Of a DNA stretch of 64,000 nt, positions 36,009 to 45,362 are shown in pieces. Both the position numbers and the translations under genes were made by a program. The DNA is taken from the NCBI RefSeq assembly GCF_000689395.1, contig NZ_HG966617.1, forward strand, positions 28,282 to 92,281, in the 5' to 3' direction. The stretch comes from Candidatus Phaeomarinobacter ectocarpi (lineage in GTDB: Bacteria; Pseudomonadota; Alphaproteobacteria; CGMCC-115125). Position 1 is the stretch's first letter. The number at the start of each line of letters is the position of its first letter. Under the pieces are notes generated by a model. That model had not been told where the DNA came from. It did not search any database and saw nothing but the letters and a program-made list of their open reading frames with translations.

Positions 36009-36428
36009 ATGATCGAACGCCTGAAAAAGCGGGCGGATTTTTTGCAAGCCGCACGTGGCAAACGTGCGGCAATGCCTGGTCTTGTGCTGCAGATGCGCCC
36101 GCATCAGGAAAAAGATGGCGATTCCCCCTTCAGGGTTGGCTTTACCGTCACCAAGAAGGTTGGAAATGCAGTTGTTCGCAACCGCGCCAAGCGCCGCCTG
36201 CGCGCAGCAGCCGAAGCAATGCTCCCCCGCTATGGCCTTCCGGGCCGCGATTATGTAGTTATCGGGCGCGCTGGCACGCTAAGCCGTCCATTCGCACTGT
36301 TGTTGGGCGACCTGGAAAGGGCACTGGCAAAAGTGCATGGCCGCGCCCACCTGTCGCCTAGCGATCCTTCCATCCCTGGTTCTGCCGTGAGTGAGACGCA
36401 CCCCGACGATGACCGACGAAAATCGTAA
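36009..36428 (+). CDS. rnpA: Ribonuclease P protein component
   Basis: RnpA binds the RNase P RNA and helps cleave 5' leaders of tRNA precursors. The 139-aa basic protein has FRVGFTVTKKVGNAVVRNRAKRRLRA (core GNAVVRNRAKRRLR), the RNR signature. The tail after about residue 110 is variable and polar. Its 3' end overlaps the yidC start by 20 bp in another frame, which would couple the two. Confidence 0.95.
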   Translation: MIERLKKRADFLQAARGKRAAMPGLVLQMRPHQEKDGDSPFRVGFTVTKKVGNAVVRNRAKRRLRAAAEAMLPRYGLPGRDYVVIGRAGTLSRPFALLLGDLERALAKVHGRAHLSPSDPSIPGSAVSETHPDDDRRKS

Positions 36429-38253
36429 CTTTATCCTCGCCGCCGTTTTGTGTGTCGCCGTCCTTGTGGGCTGGCAGTACTTCTTCGTCACGCCACCTGA
36501 ACCGGTCGCGTCGACAGACACCGAGCAGACCCTAGCGGCCGATGCAGCAGGCACCCCGGCCCCGGCAGATGGATCGGGTCTGGCACCCGTGCCCGACACC
36601 ACAGGCAAACCACAGGTTGATGAGCAACTTGGAGGTGCCGGTCTTCCTGTAGCAGCAAGTGCTGTTCTGCCGCGCGCCATTGCGTTGGAGCAGTCACCAC
36701 GCGTGACGCTCGACAGCCCGAGCGTTGACGGGTCCATCTCTCTCACCGGCGCCCGCATCGATGATCTGCAGCTCAAGAATTACCGTCAGACGGTGGATCC
36801 AACGAGCCCTGAAATCATCCTGCTTTCGCCGCGCGGTTCAGAGAACCCGTACTACGCAGAGTTCGGCTGGACGGCTCCTGCCTCAGCCAATGTGAGTCTC
36901 CCAGGCGCCGACACCGTCTGGACCCAGGACACACCGGGCATGCTGACGCCCACAACGCCGATCACGCTGAGCTACGACAATGGTGCGGGTCTCACCTTCC
37001 GCAAAACCATCTCGCTCGACGAAGACTACATGTTCACGATCGAGCAAAGCGTGGATAATGCGACTGCTGCCGCCGTGACGCTGTATCCGTATGGCCTTGT
37101 GGCGCGCACAGGCACACCTGAGATCGAAGGCATCTGGATTCTGCATGAAGGTCTGATCGGATATTTTCCGGATACGGACGGCCTGCAGGAACTCGATTAT
37201 GATGATCTTCAGGAAACAGGCTCCATCCGTGCCCGCACGGCAGGCGGCTGGCTTGGCATCACAGACAAATACTGGATGACGGCTCTCATTCCGGATCAGT
37301 CGACAGAAAGCCGCATGTCATTCTCCGACACGCCCGTGCGCGGTCAGGACGTCTATCAGGCAGACTACCTGCGCGATCCGGTTGTGGTCCCTGCGGGGGG
37401 CTCCACATCAACGACCGACCGGCTGTTTGCCGGCGCCAAGGTCGTCAACATCATTGACGGCTATGAAGGCCAGCTTGGCATTGAGAGCTTCGAACTCGCC
37501 ATCGACTGGGGTTGGTTCTACTTCTTCACCAAGCCATTGTTCCTGGCACTGCTCTATATCCAGGGCATGGTCGGCAACTTCGGTGTGGCCATCATCATCA
37601 TCACCGTCCTCATCAAACTCGCCTTCTTCCCGCTCGCCAACACGTCCTACGTGGCCATGAGCAAGATGAAGAAAGTTCAGCCAGAGATGATGAAGCTGCG
37701 CGAGCGCTTTGCAGACGACAAGCAGCGCCAGCAACAGGAACTGATGGAGCTGTACAAGCGTGAGAAGGTAAATCCGCTCGCCGGGTGTCTGCCGATCCTG
37801 ATCCAGATTCCCGTTTTCTTTGCGTTGTACAAAGTGTTGTTCGTCACCATCGAAATGCGCCACGCGCCGTTCTTTGGCTGGATCAATGACCTGTCCGCGC
37901 AGGACCCTACATCGATCTTCAATCTGTTTGGGCTTATTCCATTCGATCCACCGTCGTTCCTCCTGATCGGTGTCTGGCCGATCCTGATGGGGATCACGAT
38001 GTATCTTCAGATGAAGATGAACCCGGCGCCGACGGACGAAATCCAGCAGCAGATCTTTCGCTGGATGCCGATCATCTTCACATTCGTGCTGGCGACATTC
38101 CCTGCCGGTCTTGTGATCTACTGGACGTTCAACAATGCCTTTTCGATCCTCCAGCAGTGGGTCATCATGCGGCGTCAGGGTGTATCGCCGGAGTGGGGTC
38201 AGGATTTCCAGTGGCTCACTAAGCGGTTCAAATCCGACAATGATGCGTCCTAG
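36409..38253 (+). CDS. yidC: Membrane protein insertase YidC
   Basis: YidC inserts and folds inner-membrane proteins, alone or with Sec. The 614-aa protein is the Gram-negative long form: first helix (FILAAVLCVAVLVGWQYFF), a large periplasmic P1 domain (about 60-370), then a five-helix core with WGWFYFFTKPLFLALLYI (core FFTKPLFLAL), VNPLAGCLPILIQIPVFFALY (core NPLAGCLPILIQIP) and a basic tail. ATG 36409 is chosen over the GTG at 36391 because conserved sequence MTDENRNFIL starts there. It overlaps rnpA and precedes engB by 20 bp. Confidence 0.96.
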   Translation: MTDENRNFILAAVLCVAVLVGWQYFFVTPPEPVASTDTEQTLAADAAGTPAPADGSGLAPVPDTTGKPQVDEQLGGAGLPVAASAVLPRAIALEQSPRVTLDSPSVDGSISLTGARIDDLQLKNYRQTVDPTSPEIILLSPRGSENPYYAEFGWTAPASANVSLPGADTVWTQDTPGMLTPTTPITLSYDNGAGLTFRKTISLDEDYMFTIEQSVDNATAAAVTLYPYGLVARTGTPEIEGIWILHEGLIGYFPDTDGLQELDYDDLQETGSIRARTAGGWLGITDKYWMTALIPDQSTESRMSFSDTPVRGQDVYQADYLRDPVVVPAGGSTSTTDRLFAGAKVVNIIDGYEGQLGIESFELAIDWGWFYFFTKPLFLALLYIQGMVGNFGVAIIIITVLIKLAFFPLANTSYVAMSKMKKVQPEMMKLRERFADDKQRQQQELMELYKREKVNPLAGCLPILIQIPVFFALYKVLFVTIEMRHAPFFGWINDLSAQDPTSIFNLFGLIPFDPPSFLLIGVWPILMGITMYLQMKMNPAPTDEIQQQIFRWMPIIFTFVLATFPAGLVIYWTFNNAFSILQQWVIMRRQGVSPEWGQDFQWLTKRFKSDNDAS

Positions 38254-38273
38254 CGTCCAAAGCAGGTCATGAC

Positions 38274-38933
38274 ATGTCAGATCAGGATGAGCAGGAACGC
38301 GCCGCGCTCGTAGAAGCCGGACGATTGCTCTTCTCGCGGCCGACCGAGTTTCTCAAAGGCGTGGTGAACGTGGAAGGGCTGCCGCCGGGTGGCCGCCCGG
38401 AATTTGCGTTTGCCGGTCGCTCCAATGTGGGCAAGTCCAGCCTCATCAATGCCCTGACGCGGCACAACAATCTGGCCCGCACATCCAACACACCGGGCCG
38501 CACGCAGGAGATCAACTTTTTCGGTCTCCCGGCGGGTGACCCTGACGGCGTCTATCTGGTGGATCTGCCAGGCTACGGCTATGCGCGTGAGAGCAAATCC
38601 AAGGTCCGCACCTGGACAAATCTCATCACCAAATATCTGGCCGGCCGCGCCGCCCTGCGCCGCGTATTCGTGCTTGTGGACAGTCGCCATGGCGTCAAAG
38701 CCAATGACGAAGAGATTTTCGATCTGATGGACACAGCAGCCGTCTCCTATCAGGTGGTGCTGACCAAGGCCGACAAACCCAAGAAAGACGAGCTGGTTAA
38801 AGTTATTGCCAGCACCGAGGCGGCCATGCGGCGTCATGTGGCGGCCCACCCTCAGGTCCTCGTCACAGCGTCCAAGACCGGGCTCGGTCTTGAAGATGTG
38901 CGAGCCGAAGTCGCCTTCCTGCGCGATTACTGA
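38274..38933 (+). CDS. engB: Ribosome biogenesis GTPase EngB (YihA/YsxC)
   Basis: EngB is an essential GTPase for late 50S assembly. The 219-aa sequence has FAGRSNVGKSSLINAL (G1) near residue 47, NTPGRTQEINFF (G2), VDLPGYGYAR (G3), and LTKADKPKK (G4), all in the EngB style. It sits 20 bp after yidC and closes the conserved cluster. The start ATG at 38274 has GCAGGTC upstream. Confidence 0.95.
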   Translation: MSDQDEQERAALVEAGRLLFSRPTEFLKGVVNVEGLPPGGRPEFAFAGRSNVGKSSLINALTRHNNLARTSNTPGRTQEINFFGLPAGDPDGVYLVDLPGYGYARESKSKVRTWTNLITKYLAGRAALRRVFVLVDSRHGVKANDEEIFDLMDTAAVSYQVVLTKADKPKKDELVKVIASTEAAMRRHVAAHPQVLVTASKTGLGLEDVRAEVAFLRDY

Positions 38934-39064
38934 CCCGGATTAATCTCATACAACGACACGTTCTGGCCGCAGACGGACCTTTTGGGTATAGATCATGTCA
39001 GCAATGAGCTGCGCCTGTGGCTCGATAACAAGATCAAACAGATCAGACTCCAAATAGACAAGAC

Positions 39065-39976
39065 ATGGCGGACATCCGCGCGATGACAGACAAGACAGCT
39101 GAAGCATGGCTGGAGAAGGCCCACATCCTCTCTGAGGCGTTGCCCTATATGCAGCGCTATGAAGACAAGGTCGTGGTCGTGAAATATGGCGGCCATGCCA
39201 TGGGCGACGACAAGCTGGCGGCCCAGTTCGCGCGCGATATCGTCCTGCTCAAGCAGGTCGGCATCAATGTCATCATCGTGCACGGGGGCGGCCCGCAGAT
39301 CGGGTCCATGCTCAAGCGCTTGGCAATCGAAAGTGAGTTTCAGGAAGGCCTGCGCGTTACCGACGAAGCGACAGTTGAAGTCGTGGAAATGGTGCTGTCC
39401 GGCAAGATCAATGGCGAAGTCGTTACCGCCATCAACCAGGCCGGCGGCAAGGCGGTGGGTTTGTCAGGCAAGGACGGCAGCCTGATCGTTGCCAAGAAAA
39501 TGCAAAAGACAGTTCAGGACAGCGACAGCAATATTGAGCGCGTGTTGGATCTTGGATTTGTCGGCGAGCCCGAAGAGATCAACCCGGATGTCCTCAAAGT
39601 CTTGATCGGGTCCGATCTCATTCCTGTCATCGCGCCCATTGGTGTGTCCAAGGACGGTCATACCTACAACATCAATGCAGACACAGCAGCCGGCGCCATT
39701 GCCGGTGCGCTGGATGCCAAACGTCTCTTGATGCTGACCGATGTGCGCGGCGTTCTGAACAAGGACGGGGATCTGCTGACCAACATCACGCCCGACGATG
39801 CAAAAGGATTGATTGCCGACGGGACGATCTCCGGCGGCATGATTCCAAAAATCGAAACCTGCCTTGAAGCGCGCGCTGCCGGCACCGAGGCCGCTGTTAT
39901 TCTGGATGGTCGGGTGCCCCACGCGGTGCTGCTCGAACTCTTTACCGAGCACGGGGCGGGCTCTCTCATTGGCTAA
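39065..39976 (+). CDS. argB: Acetylglutamate kinase
   Basis: ArgB phosphorylates N-acetylglutamate in the second step of arginine synthesis. The 303-aa protein has [12 protein letters not shown] near residue 39, [56 protein letters not shown] and the C-terminal [13 protein letters not shown]. The N-terminal helix [21 protein letters not shown] marks the arginine-regulated hexameric type. An internal ATG at 39083 is an alternative start. The DUF1036 gene follows after 4 bp. The 131-bp gap after engB should contain its promoter. Confidence 0.96.
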   Translation: MADIRAMTDKTAEAWLEKAHILSEALPYMQRYEDKVVVVKYGGHAMGDDKLAAQFARDIVLLKQVGINVIIVHGGGPQIGSMLKRLAIESEFQEGLRVTDEATVEVVEMVLSGKINGEVVTAINQAGGKAVGLSGKDGSLIVAKKMQKTVQDSDSNIERVLDLGFVGEPEEINPDVLKVLIGSDLIPVIAPIGVSKDGHTYNINADTAAGAIAGALDAKRLLMLTDVRGVLNKDGDLLTNITPDDAKGLIADGTISGGMIPKIETCLEARAAGTEAAVILDGRVPHAVLLELFTEHGAGSLIG

Positions 39977-39980
39977 TGCG

Positions 39981-40979
39981 ATGAAGCTCATGATTGCCGC
40001 GGGCAGCGCCGTAGTCGCGGTATTGCTGATGTCCGCGCCTGCCAATGCAGCGCTCGAGTTCTGCAATCGCTCAAGCTATCTACTTGATGCCGCCTCGGCC
40101 CATGAGGTCGATGAAGGGTACCTTGTGCAGGGCTGGTTCAAGCTCAATCCCGGCGAATGCAAAACTGTGGTGGCGGATGATCTGGGGGAGGGAGAGTACT
40201 ATGCCTTTGCCCGCACCCGCCCGGCCCACGGCGCCAGCAGGCGGCTCACGTCCGGTGATCGGATGCTGTGTATCGACACGACCGACTTCAGCTTCGTCAG
40301 TGCCAATGGCTGCACAGATCGCGGACTGCAGAAAGTGGAGTTCGCTCGCATCACGACGGATGGCCGCAAGGACTGGACGGCAACCTTTTCTGAAAGCGGC
40401 AATTACGACAACAAGCGCGCCCGCATCGCTGGCACTCAGCGTCTCCTGCGCGAGCTTGGCTATGAGCCGGGCTCCGTTGATGGTTTTTCGGGTGGTCGTA
40501 CTACACGCGCCATCAAGGAATTCCAGAAGGCGAATGGCCTGAAGAACGACGGTGCCGTGAATGCCAAGCTCTTTGCAGCGCTTGAAGCTGCAGGCGAACA
40601 ACGCCAGCGCCGTTCGGGTTTTCATTTCTGCAATGACACGCAGCTGCTGGTCTGGGCAGCCATAGGGTATCGCCAGTCTGACGAGTGGCGGTCGTCAGGG
40701 TGGATACGCGTGCCCGCCGGCAACTGTGCACCAGCCATGACAAGCGCGCTGGATGAGCCCATCTACTATGCCTATGCGGAAGCCGTGACCGATGGTGGTG
40801 ACGTGGCCACGCGCAGCGATGTGCCCATGGTGTGGGGCGGTGACAGGTCATTCTGCACCAAGCCAACACGCTTCTTCATTCGCGGCCGCACCAATTGTGC
40901 GGCGCGCGGCTATGATGAAGTGCCGTTTCAGGAAGTAGATGTGTCGGGTCAGGAAACCCACACGATGCGCCTGCGATAG
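39981..40979 (+). CDS. Exported DUF1036 - peptidoglycan-binding - DUF1036 protein
   Basis: A signal peptide (LMIAAGSAVVAVLLMSAPANA) is followed by a DUF1036 domain (ALEFCNRSSYLLDAA, GWFKLNPGECKTVVA), a short PG_binding_1-type helical domain (TQRLLRELGYEPGSVDGFSG, FQKANGLKNDGAVNAK), and a second DUF1036 copy (FHFCNDTQLLVWAAIGYR, GWIRVPAGNCAPAM). The paired cysteines (FCN, GEC/GNC, CID, C in last strand) suggest disulfides in the periplasm. DUF1036 is common in alphaproteobacteria and its function is unknown. The true start is ATG 39981, 4 bp after argB; the open frame upstream overlaps argB. Confidence 0.85.
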   Translation: MKLMIAAGSAVVAVLLMSAPANAALEFCNRSSYLLDAASAHEVDEGYLVQGWFKLNPGECKTVVADDLGEGEYYAFARTRPAHGASRRLTSGDRMLCIDTTDFSFVSANGCTDRGLQKVEFARITTDGRKDWTATFSESGNYDNKRARIAGTQRLLRELGYEPGSVDGFSGGRTTRAIKEFQKANGLKNDGAVNAKLFAALEAAGEQRQRRSGFHFCNDTQLLVWAAIGYRQSDEWRSSGWIRVPAGNCAPAMTSALDEPIYYAYAEAVTDGGDVATRSDVPMVWGGDRSFCTKPTRFFIRGRTNCAARGYDEVPFQEVDVSGQETHTMRLR

Positions 40980-41012
40980 GGCACCCGCGCTTGGGGCCCT
41001 GCGTCAGGGCGT

Positions 41013-42275
41013 CTAGGCGGCCAGTCCAAAGTAGTCGAGCAGACGAACCATCTCTTCTTCGGTCAGTGGAAACTCGCTGCCACCGCGCGCGGGGAGCAAT
41101 TCTGGTGACTTCAGGTGCATCACATGCGTCTGAATAAGGACGGACACCCGCATGGACAGACGCGCGCGCCATACAAGAGCGGTGATCGCCTTGCCATTTC
41201 GAGACGTCAAAATCCGTTGTACTTCGGGTGCCTTGAGGCCGGACAGCATGCTGAGGGCATAAGTCACCTGATCCGTGTACCCGGCTTCAGCGGCTTCTGA
41301 GACGAAACCGCCATCAAGGCGGCCCTGCTCGCGCGCATCTTGAACGATCTTGAGGGCGCTGGTTGCCGTATCAGGCACCGGCGTTTCATCCAGTCGATCA
41401 TGGAGTCGCCCGGACAAAAGGCGTCGCGTGTCTTCATCCAGGCCCAGTCTGTCTGCCATCCCGTAGAGAAGGTCTCGTCCGACAAATTGAGCGATGCGCC
41501 TCACGGCACGTATGGAGAGGTCCGGCCGCATGGAGATCGGCCCATGCCACTGGGAGACTTCTTCGGCATTCTTCACGATCTCTTCCATCGTGCTGGCACG
41601 AATTTGTGCGCTGGTATTTGCCAGAAGAGTTGCGACAGCCGGAATATCCAGCGAGGCCACAACTTCGTCGGAAACATCCGCGCTCAGCGCTTCACGCCCT
41701 GCAATGGCTTCAATGACGCCCGTCACCTGTGTTGTCGCAATCAGTTCGATAAGATCAGCATCACTGAGGAGCGGTGAATATCGCAGAATTGGTCCGCATA
41801 CAGATATTTCGGTATCGCGCGCCAGCGCCTGAACGACGCTTTGCGGCGCAAAGGTGGAATTCTTGATTTCCTCAGCCAGAATTTCCCGGACACGGGGCTC
41901 CTGGTCACGCGCCAGCTTCTCGATCAACTCGATGGTCTGCTCGCGCAACGCATCCGTTTCGCGCCGCGACAGATCAGGCAGCAGGCGGGCAATCTTGCTT
42001 GTCAGTTCCTCGCGCACTGACCTGTCTTCATCATCGGCCAGCGCGATATTGGCCTGATGAGGTGTCGCTGGGTTGGCAGCCACGAGTGCCCGCGTCGGCG
42101 TGTCAGCGTCGCCGGCGAGGTAGTAGAGCATCTCCGGCTCAAGGTCAGTCCGCGACGCAAGCGTGCGGCGGGCATCCGTGTTTTGAGATTCAAGCAGTGA
42201 ACGGGCTTCTTCATAGGCCAGCGCCTCGCGCGAGGCCTTATCCTGCCCTGCCAGCTTTTTAATGAATTTCAGCAT
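41013..42275 (-). CDS. DUF2336-domain protein
   Basis: This 420-aa soluble helical protein has HEAT-like repeats near the N-terminus (ADTPTRALVAANPATP, DEDRSVREELTSKIARLLPDLS core DRSVREELTSKI) and the DUF2336 core. DUF2336 is nearly confined to alphaproteobacteria and its role is unknown. The open frame reaches 42338, but ATG 42275 follows AGGA at 6 bases and starts MLKFIKKLAGQ. It converges on the DUF1036 gene and is divergent from the nucleotidase gene. Confidence 0.85.
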   Translation of the reverse strand: MLKFIKKLAGQDKASREALAYEEARSLLESQNTDARRTLASRTDLEPEMLYYLAGDADTPTRALVAANPATPHQANIALADDEDRSVREELTSKIARLLPDLSRRETDALREQTIELIEKLARDQEPRVREILAEEIKNSTFAPQSVVQALARDTEISVCGPILRYSPLLSDADLIELIATTQVTGVIEAIAGREALSADVSDEVVASLDIPAVATLLANTSAQIRASTMEEIVKNAEEVSQWHGPISMRPDLSIRAVRRIAQFVGRDLLYGMADRLGLDEDTRRLLSGRLHDRLDETPVPDTATSALKIVQDAREQGRLDGGFVSEAAEAGYTDQVTYALSMLSGLKAPEVQRILTSRNGKAITALVWRARLSMRVSVLIQTHVMHLKSPELLPARGGSEFPLTEEEMVRLLDYFGLAA

Positions 42276-42461
42276 CACGTGTCCTAGGCCGCAAAAAGCA
42301 CTCTGAACCCCCAAATTCGACGAGGTTTCATGGGCCAAAGTCTAAAGGCACGCACCTAATGGGAAATTAACCGCCTTTTGTCGGGCGCGAACACACCGCA
42401 AATGGCAGTTATCCGCCCATCACAGTTGCCAATCAGGGGGCATCGGCCCACATTTCGATGC

Positions 42462-43169
42462 ATGACAGACAGCCTGGAAAATGCCGCACACACGCCGATC
42501 CGGCATCCACAGTTTGACCACGTGGATACCTGGATTTTCGACCTCGACAACACGCTTTATCCCGCCCAGTGCAACCTGTTTGCACAGATTGATGAGCGTA
42601 TGGGGTCGTTCATTGCCAATGAGCTGGATGTTGACCGCGTCGAGGCCCGCCGCATTCAAAAGAAATTCTATGTGGAGCATGGGACAACACTGGCCGGCCT
42701 GATGTCTGAGCACGGGATGGCCCCGGGGCCTTTCCTTGACTACGTGCACGACATTGACCTGGCGGTAGTGGACCCTAGTGAGGCGCTGGACGCAGCCTTG
42801 GCGCGTTTGCCGGGCAAGCGTTTCATTTTTACCAATGGCTCTCATAAGCACGCCGAGAATGTGGCGGGAAAACTCGGCGTGCTGGACCGCTTTGACGGGA
42901 TAATTGACATTGCGGCCTGCAATTTCGTCCCCAAACCGCACCCGGGTGCATTTACCCATTTTCTGGGCCACTCTCGTGCGGATGCAGGGCGGGCTGCGAT
43001 GTTTGAGGACATCGCCCGCAATCTGGAGGTGCCGCACCAACTGGGCATGCGCACGGTCTGGATTCAGACCCATGAGGACTGGGCCACAGAAAAAGCCCAC
43101 CACGGCAAGGATGGTGAGCACGTCCACCATGTGACAGATGACCTGGTGGGTTTCCTCGACACGCTCTAG
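42462..43169 (+). CDS. Pyrimidine 5'-nucleotidase (HAD superfamily, SDT1-like)
   Basis: The 235-aa protein opens its HAD fold with WIFDLDNTLYPAQCNLF near residue 25, the signature of the SDT1/pyrimidine 5'-nucleotidase group. Motif II is FIFTNGSHKHAENV, the motif III Lys is in NFVPKPHPGAFTHF, and motif IV is AAMFEDIARNL. It should dephosphorylate UMP/CMP or related phosphates in the cytoplasm. The frame opens at 42378; ATG 42462 is preferred. It lies 136 bp upstream of dapD. Confidence 0.88.
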   Translation: MTDSLENAAHTPIRHPQFDHVDTWIFDLDNTLYPAQCNLFAQIDERMGSFIANELDVDRVEARRIQKKFYVEHGTTLAGLMSEHGMAPGPFLDYVHDIDLAVVDPSEALDAALARLPGKRFIFTNGSHKHAENVAGKLGVLDRFDGIIDIAACNFVPKPHPGAFTHFLGHSRADAGRAAMFEDIARNLEVPHQLGMRTVWIQTHEDWATEKAHHGKDGEHVHHVTDDLVGFLDTL

Positions 43170-43216
43170 CGCAAGGCTGAAGTGTCAATAGCGGCCATTT
43201 GCCGGAGCTAATCTTG

Positions 43217-43244
43217 TTGACTGGTGAGGGGCTGAGGCTATCGT
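43217..43244 (+). promoter_or_regulatory. Candidate promoter of the dapD operon
   Basis: TTGACT (43217-43222), a 16-bp spacer and TATCGT (43239-43244) resemble a sigma-70 promoter and sit 61 bases before dapD. Confidence 0.4.
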
Positions 43245-43305
43245 GCGCCTCAAATCGTCAACCGATCAGATTTCAACCAGACTTCCAGACCGACAAGAGA
43301 CAAAA

Positions 43306-44151
43306 ATGAGCTTTGCTGACCTCGCCGCCACAATTGAAACCGCATTCGACAATCGCGACAGCGTGACCACATCCACCACGGGCGAGGTTCGCGATGCGGT
43401 GGATACAGCCCTGGGCGCGTTGGATTCCGGTGAAGTGCGCGTCGCGGAAAAGGACGGTGACAACTGGAAGGTCAACGAATGGGCCAAGAAAGCCGTTCTC
43501 CTGTCATTCCGGCTGAACGACATGGCGCCGATTGAAGGCGGTCCGGGCGATAGCACAACATGGTGGGACAAGGTGCCCAGCAAATTTGAAGGCTGGGGCG
43601 ACAATCAGTGGCGTTCTGCCGGCTTCCGCGCCGTGCCGAACTGCATCGTGCGCCGTTCTGCTTACATTGCGCCGGGTGTGGTTCTTATGCCGTCTTTCGT
43701 CAATCTTGGCGCTTACGTGGATAGCGGCACCATGGTGGATACATGGGCCACGGTCGGATCGTGTGCTCAAATCGGCAAGGACGTTCACATCTCAGGCGGT
43801 GCCGGCATCGGCGGTGTGCTTGAGCCGTTGCAGGCAAACCCTGTTGTCATCGAAGACAATTGCTTCATCGGCGCCCGGTCGGAAGTAGCAGAAGGTGTCA
43901 TTGTCCGCGAAGGCTCGGTCCTGTCCATGGGCGTGTTCCTTGGCCAATCCACCAAGATCATCGACCGCGCGACGGGCGAAATCTTCATGGGCGAAGTTCC
44001 GGCCTATTCCGTAGTCGTCCCCGGCTCACTGCCCGGCAAGCCGCTGCCGGATGGAACACCCGGCCCGAGCCTTTATTGTGCCGTCATCGTCAAGCGCGTT
44101 GATGCCCAGACCCGCTCCAAGACCTCGATCAACGAATTGCTGCGAGACTAA
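43306..44151 (+). CDS. dapD: 2,3,4,5-tetrahydropyridine-2,6-dicarboxylate N-succinyltransferase
   Basis: DapD succinylates tetrahydrodipicolinate in the lysine/diaminopimelate pathway. The 281-aa sequence has the N-terminal helical domain, then a left-handed beta-helix with hexapeptide repeats ([20 protein letters not shown] core [41 protein letters not shown] core [12 protein letters not shown]). The frame opens at 43243; ATG 43306 matches the family start. It abuts dapE with no spacing, beginning an operon of four tightly packed genes ending at murI. Confidence 0.95.
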   Translation: MSFADLAATIETAFDNRDSVTTSTTGEVRDAVDTALGALDSGEVRVAEKDGDNWKVNEWAKKAVLLSFRLNDMAPIEGGPGDSTTWWDKVPSKFEGWGDNQWRSAGFRAVPNCIVRRSAYIAPGVVLMPSFVNLGAYVDSGTMVDTWATVGSCAQIGKDVHISGGAGIGGVLEPLQANPVVIEDNCFIGARSEVAEGVIVREGSVLSMGVFLGQSTKIIDRATGEIFMGEVPAYSVVVPGSLPGKPLPDGTPGPSLYCAVIVKRVDAQTRSKTSINELLRD

Positions 44152-45360
44152 GTGACAGACACCTCCACCAGTATTGACCCCGTCGCCTTCGCCGCTGAGC
44201 TGATCCGCTGCCCAAGCGTGACACCCGCAGAAGGTGGTGCGCTTGATCTGTTGGAGACGCGTCTGGCGGCCCTCGGCTTCACTTGCCACAGGCTGCCGTT
44301 CGAGGAACCCGGTGAAGATCGTGTGGACAATCTCTACGCGCGCATCGGGACAACGGCACCCCACCTTTGCTTTGCCGGACACACCGACGTTGTGCCGACC
44401 GGCAACGCACGTGACTGGCAGGTTGGACCGTTCGAAGGCAAAGTCGAAGACGGTGTACTGTGGGGCCGCGGTGCCTCCGACATGAAGGGCTCCATCGCTT
44501 CTTTTGCTGCTGCTGCCGCAAACCACATTGCTGCCAATGGCACCGACGCAGGGTCCATCAGCTTCTTGATTACCGGCGACGAAGAAGGCCCGGCGGTCAA
44601 TGGCACGATCAAGATGCTGGACTGGCTCGAGCGTCACGACGAACAGATTGATCACTGCATTGTAGGTGAACCGAGCAACCCCCATGAGCTGGGCGAAATG
44701 ATCAAGATTGGCCGTCGTGGCAGCGTCAATATGGTCATCACGACGCAGGGCAAGCAGGGCCATGTGGCCTATCCCCATCTGGCAGACAATCCGGTTCCCC
44801 ACCTTGTGGCGGCGTTGGCGGCTCTCGACGCGCTTGAGCTTGATCAGGGGACTGAGCATTTCCAGCCCTCCAATCTTGAGATCACGACCATCGATGTTGC
44901 CAACGACGCAACCAACGTCATTCCCGCAACGGCGCGCGCCCGCATCAACATCCGGTTCAACGACACGCATACCGGGGCCAGCCTGATTGAGCTTGTTGAA
45001 AAGACGGTTGCCGACATCGCCGAGGCGCGCGGTGCCACCATTTCAGTGTCCGCAAAGATTTCCGGTGAAAGCTTCGTCACGCAGCCAGGACCTTTTGTGG
45101 AGCTGGTGGCAAAGTCAGTGGAGAGCGTCGTTGGCCGGAGGCCGGAGCTGTCCACTACCGGCGGCACATCTGACGCCCGGTTCATCAAGAACCATTGCCC
45201 GGTGCTGGAATTCGGCCTTGTGGGCGAGACAATGCACAAGGTGGACGAACGCGTAGCGGTGCAGGACGTCGAAATGCTGGCTGCGGTGTACGCAACAGTC
45301 GTAGAGGGCTATTTCGCCAAAGCATCGGACTTTGCCGCTGAGCGGCAAGGGCGGCCATAG
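44152..45360 (+). CDS. dapE: Succinyl-diaminopimelate desuccinylase
   Basis: DapE removes succinate from N-succinyl-LL-diaminopimelate, two steps after DapD. The 402-aa M20 metallopeptidase has LCFAGHTDVVPTG (metal His), LWGRGASDMKGSIASF (bridging Asp), ITGDEEGPAVNGT (catalytic Glu) and STTGGTSDARFIK. Translation starts with a GTG immediately after the dapD TAA. The next gene follows after 2 bp. Confidence 0.95.
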   Translation: MTDTSTSIDPVAFAAELIRCPSVTPAEGGALDLLETRLAALGFTCHRLPFEEPGEDRVDNLYARIGTTAPHLCFAGHTDVVPTGNARDWQVGPFEGKVEDGVLWGRGASDMKGSIASFAAAAANHIAANGTDAGSISFLITGDEEGPAVNGTIKMLDWLERHDEQIDHCIVGEPSNPHELGEMIKIGRRGSVNMVITTQGKQGHVAYPHLADNPVPHLVAALAALDALELDQGTEHFQPSNLEITTIDVANDATNVIPATARARINIRFNDTHTGASLIELVEKTVADIAEARGATISVSAKISGESFVTQPGPFVELVAKSVESVVGRRPELSTTGGTSDARFIKNHCPVLEFGLVGETMHKVDERVAVQDVEMLAAVYATVVEGYFAKASDFAAERQGRP

Positions 45361-45362
45361 TC

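Noticed and set aside
35502..36104. Long N-terminal extension of the DUF547 frame
   Set aside because: It crosses rpmH and the 5' end of rnpA in antisense; the signal peptide and ribosome-binding site fix the start at 35501.
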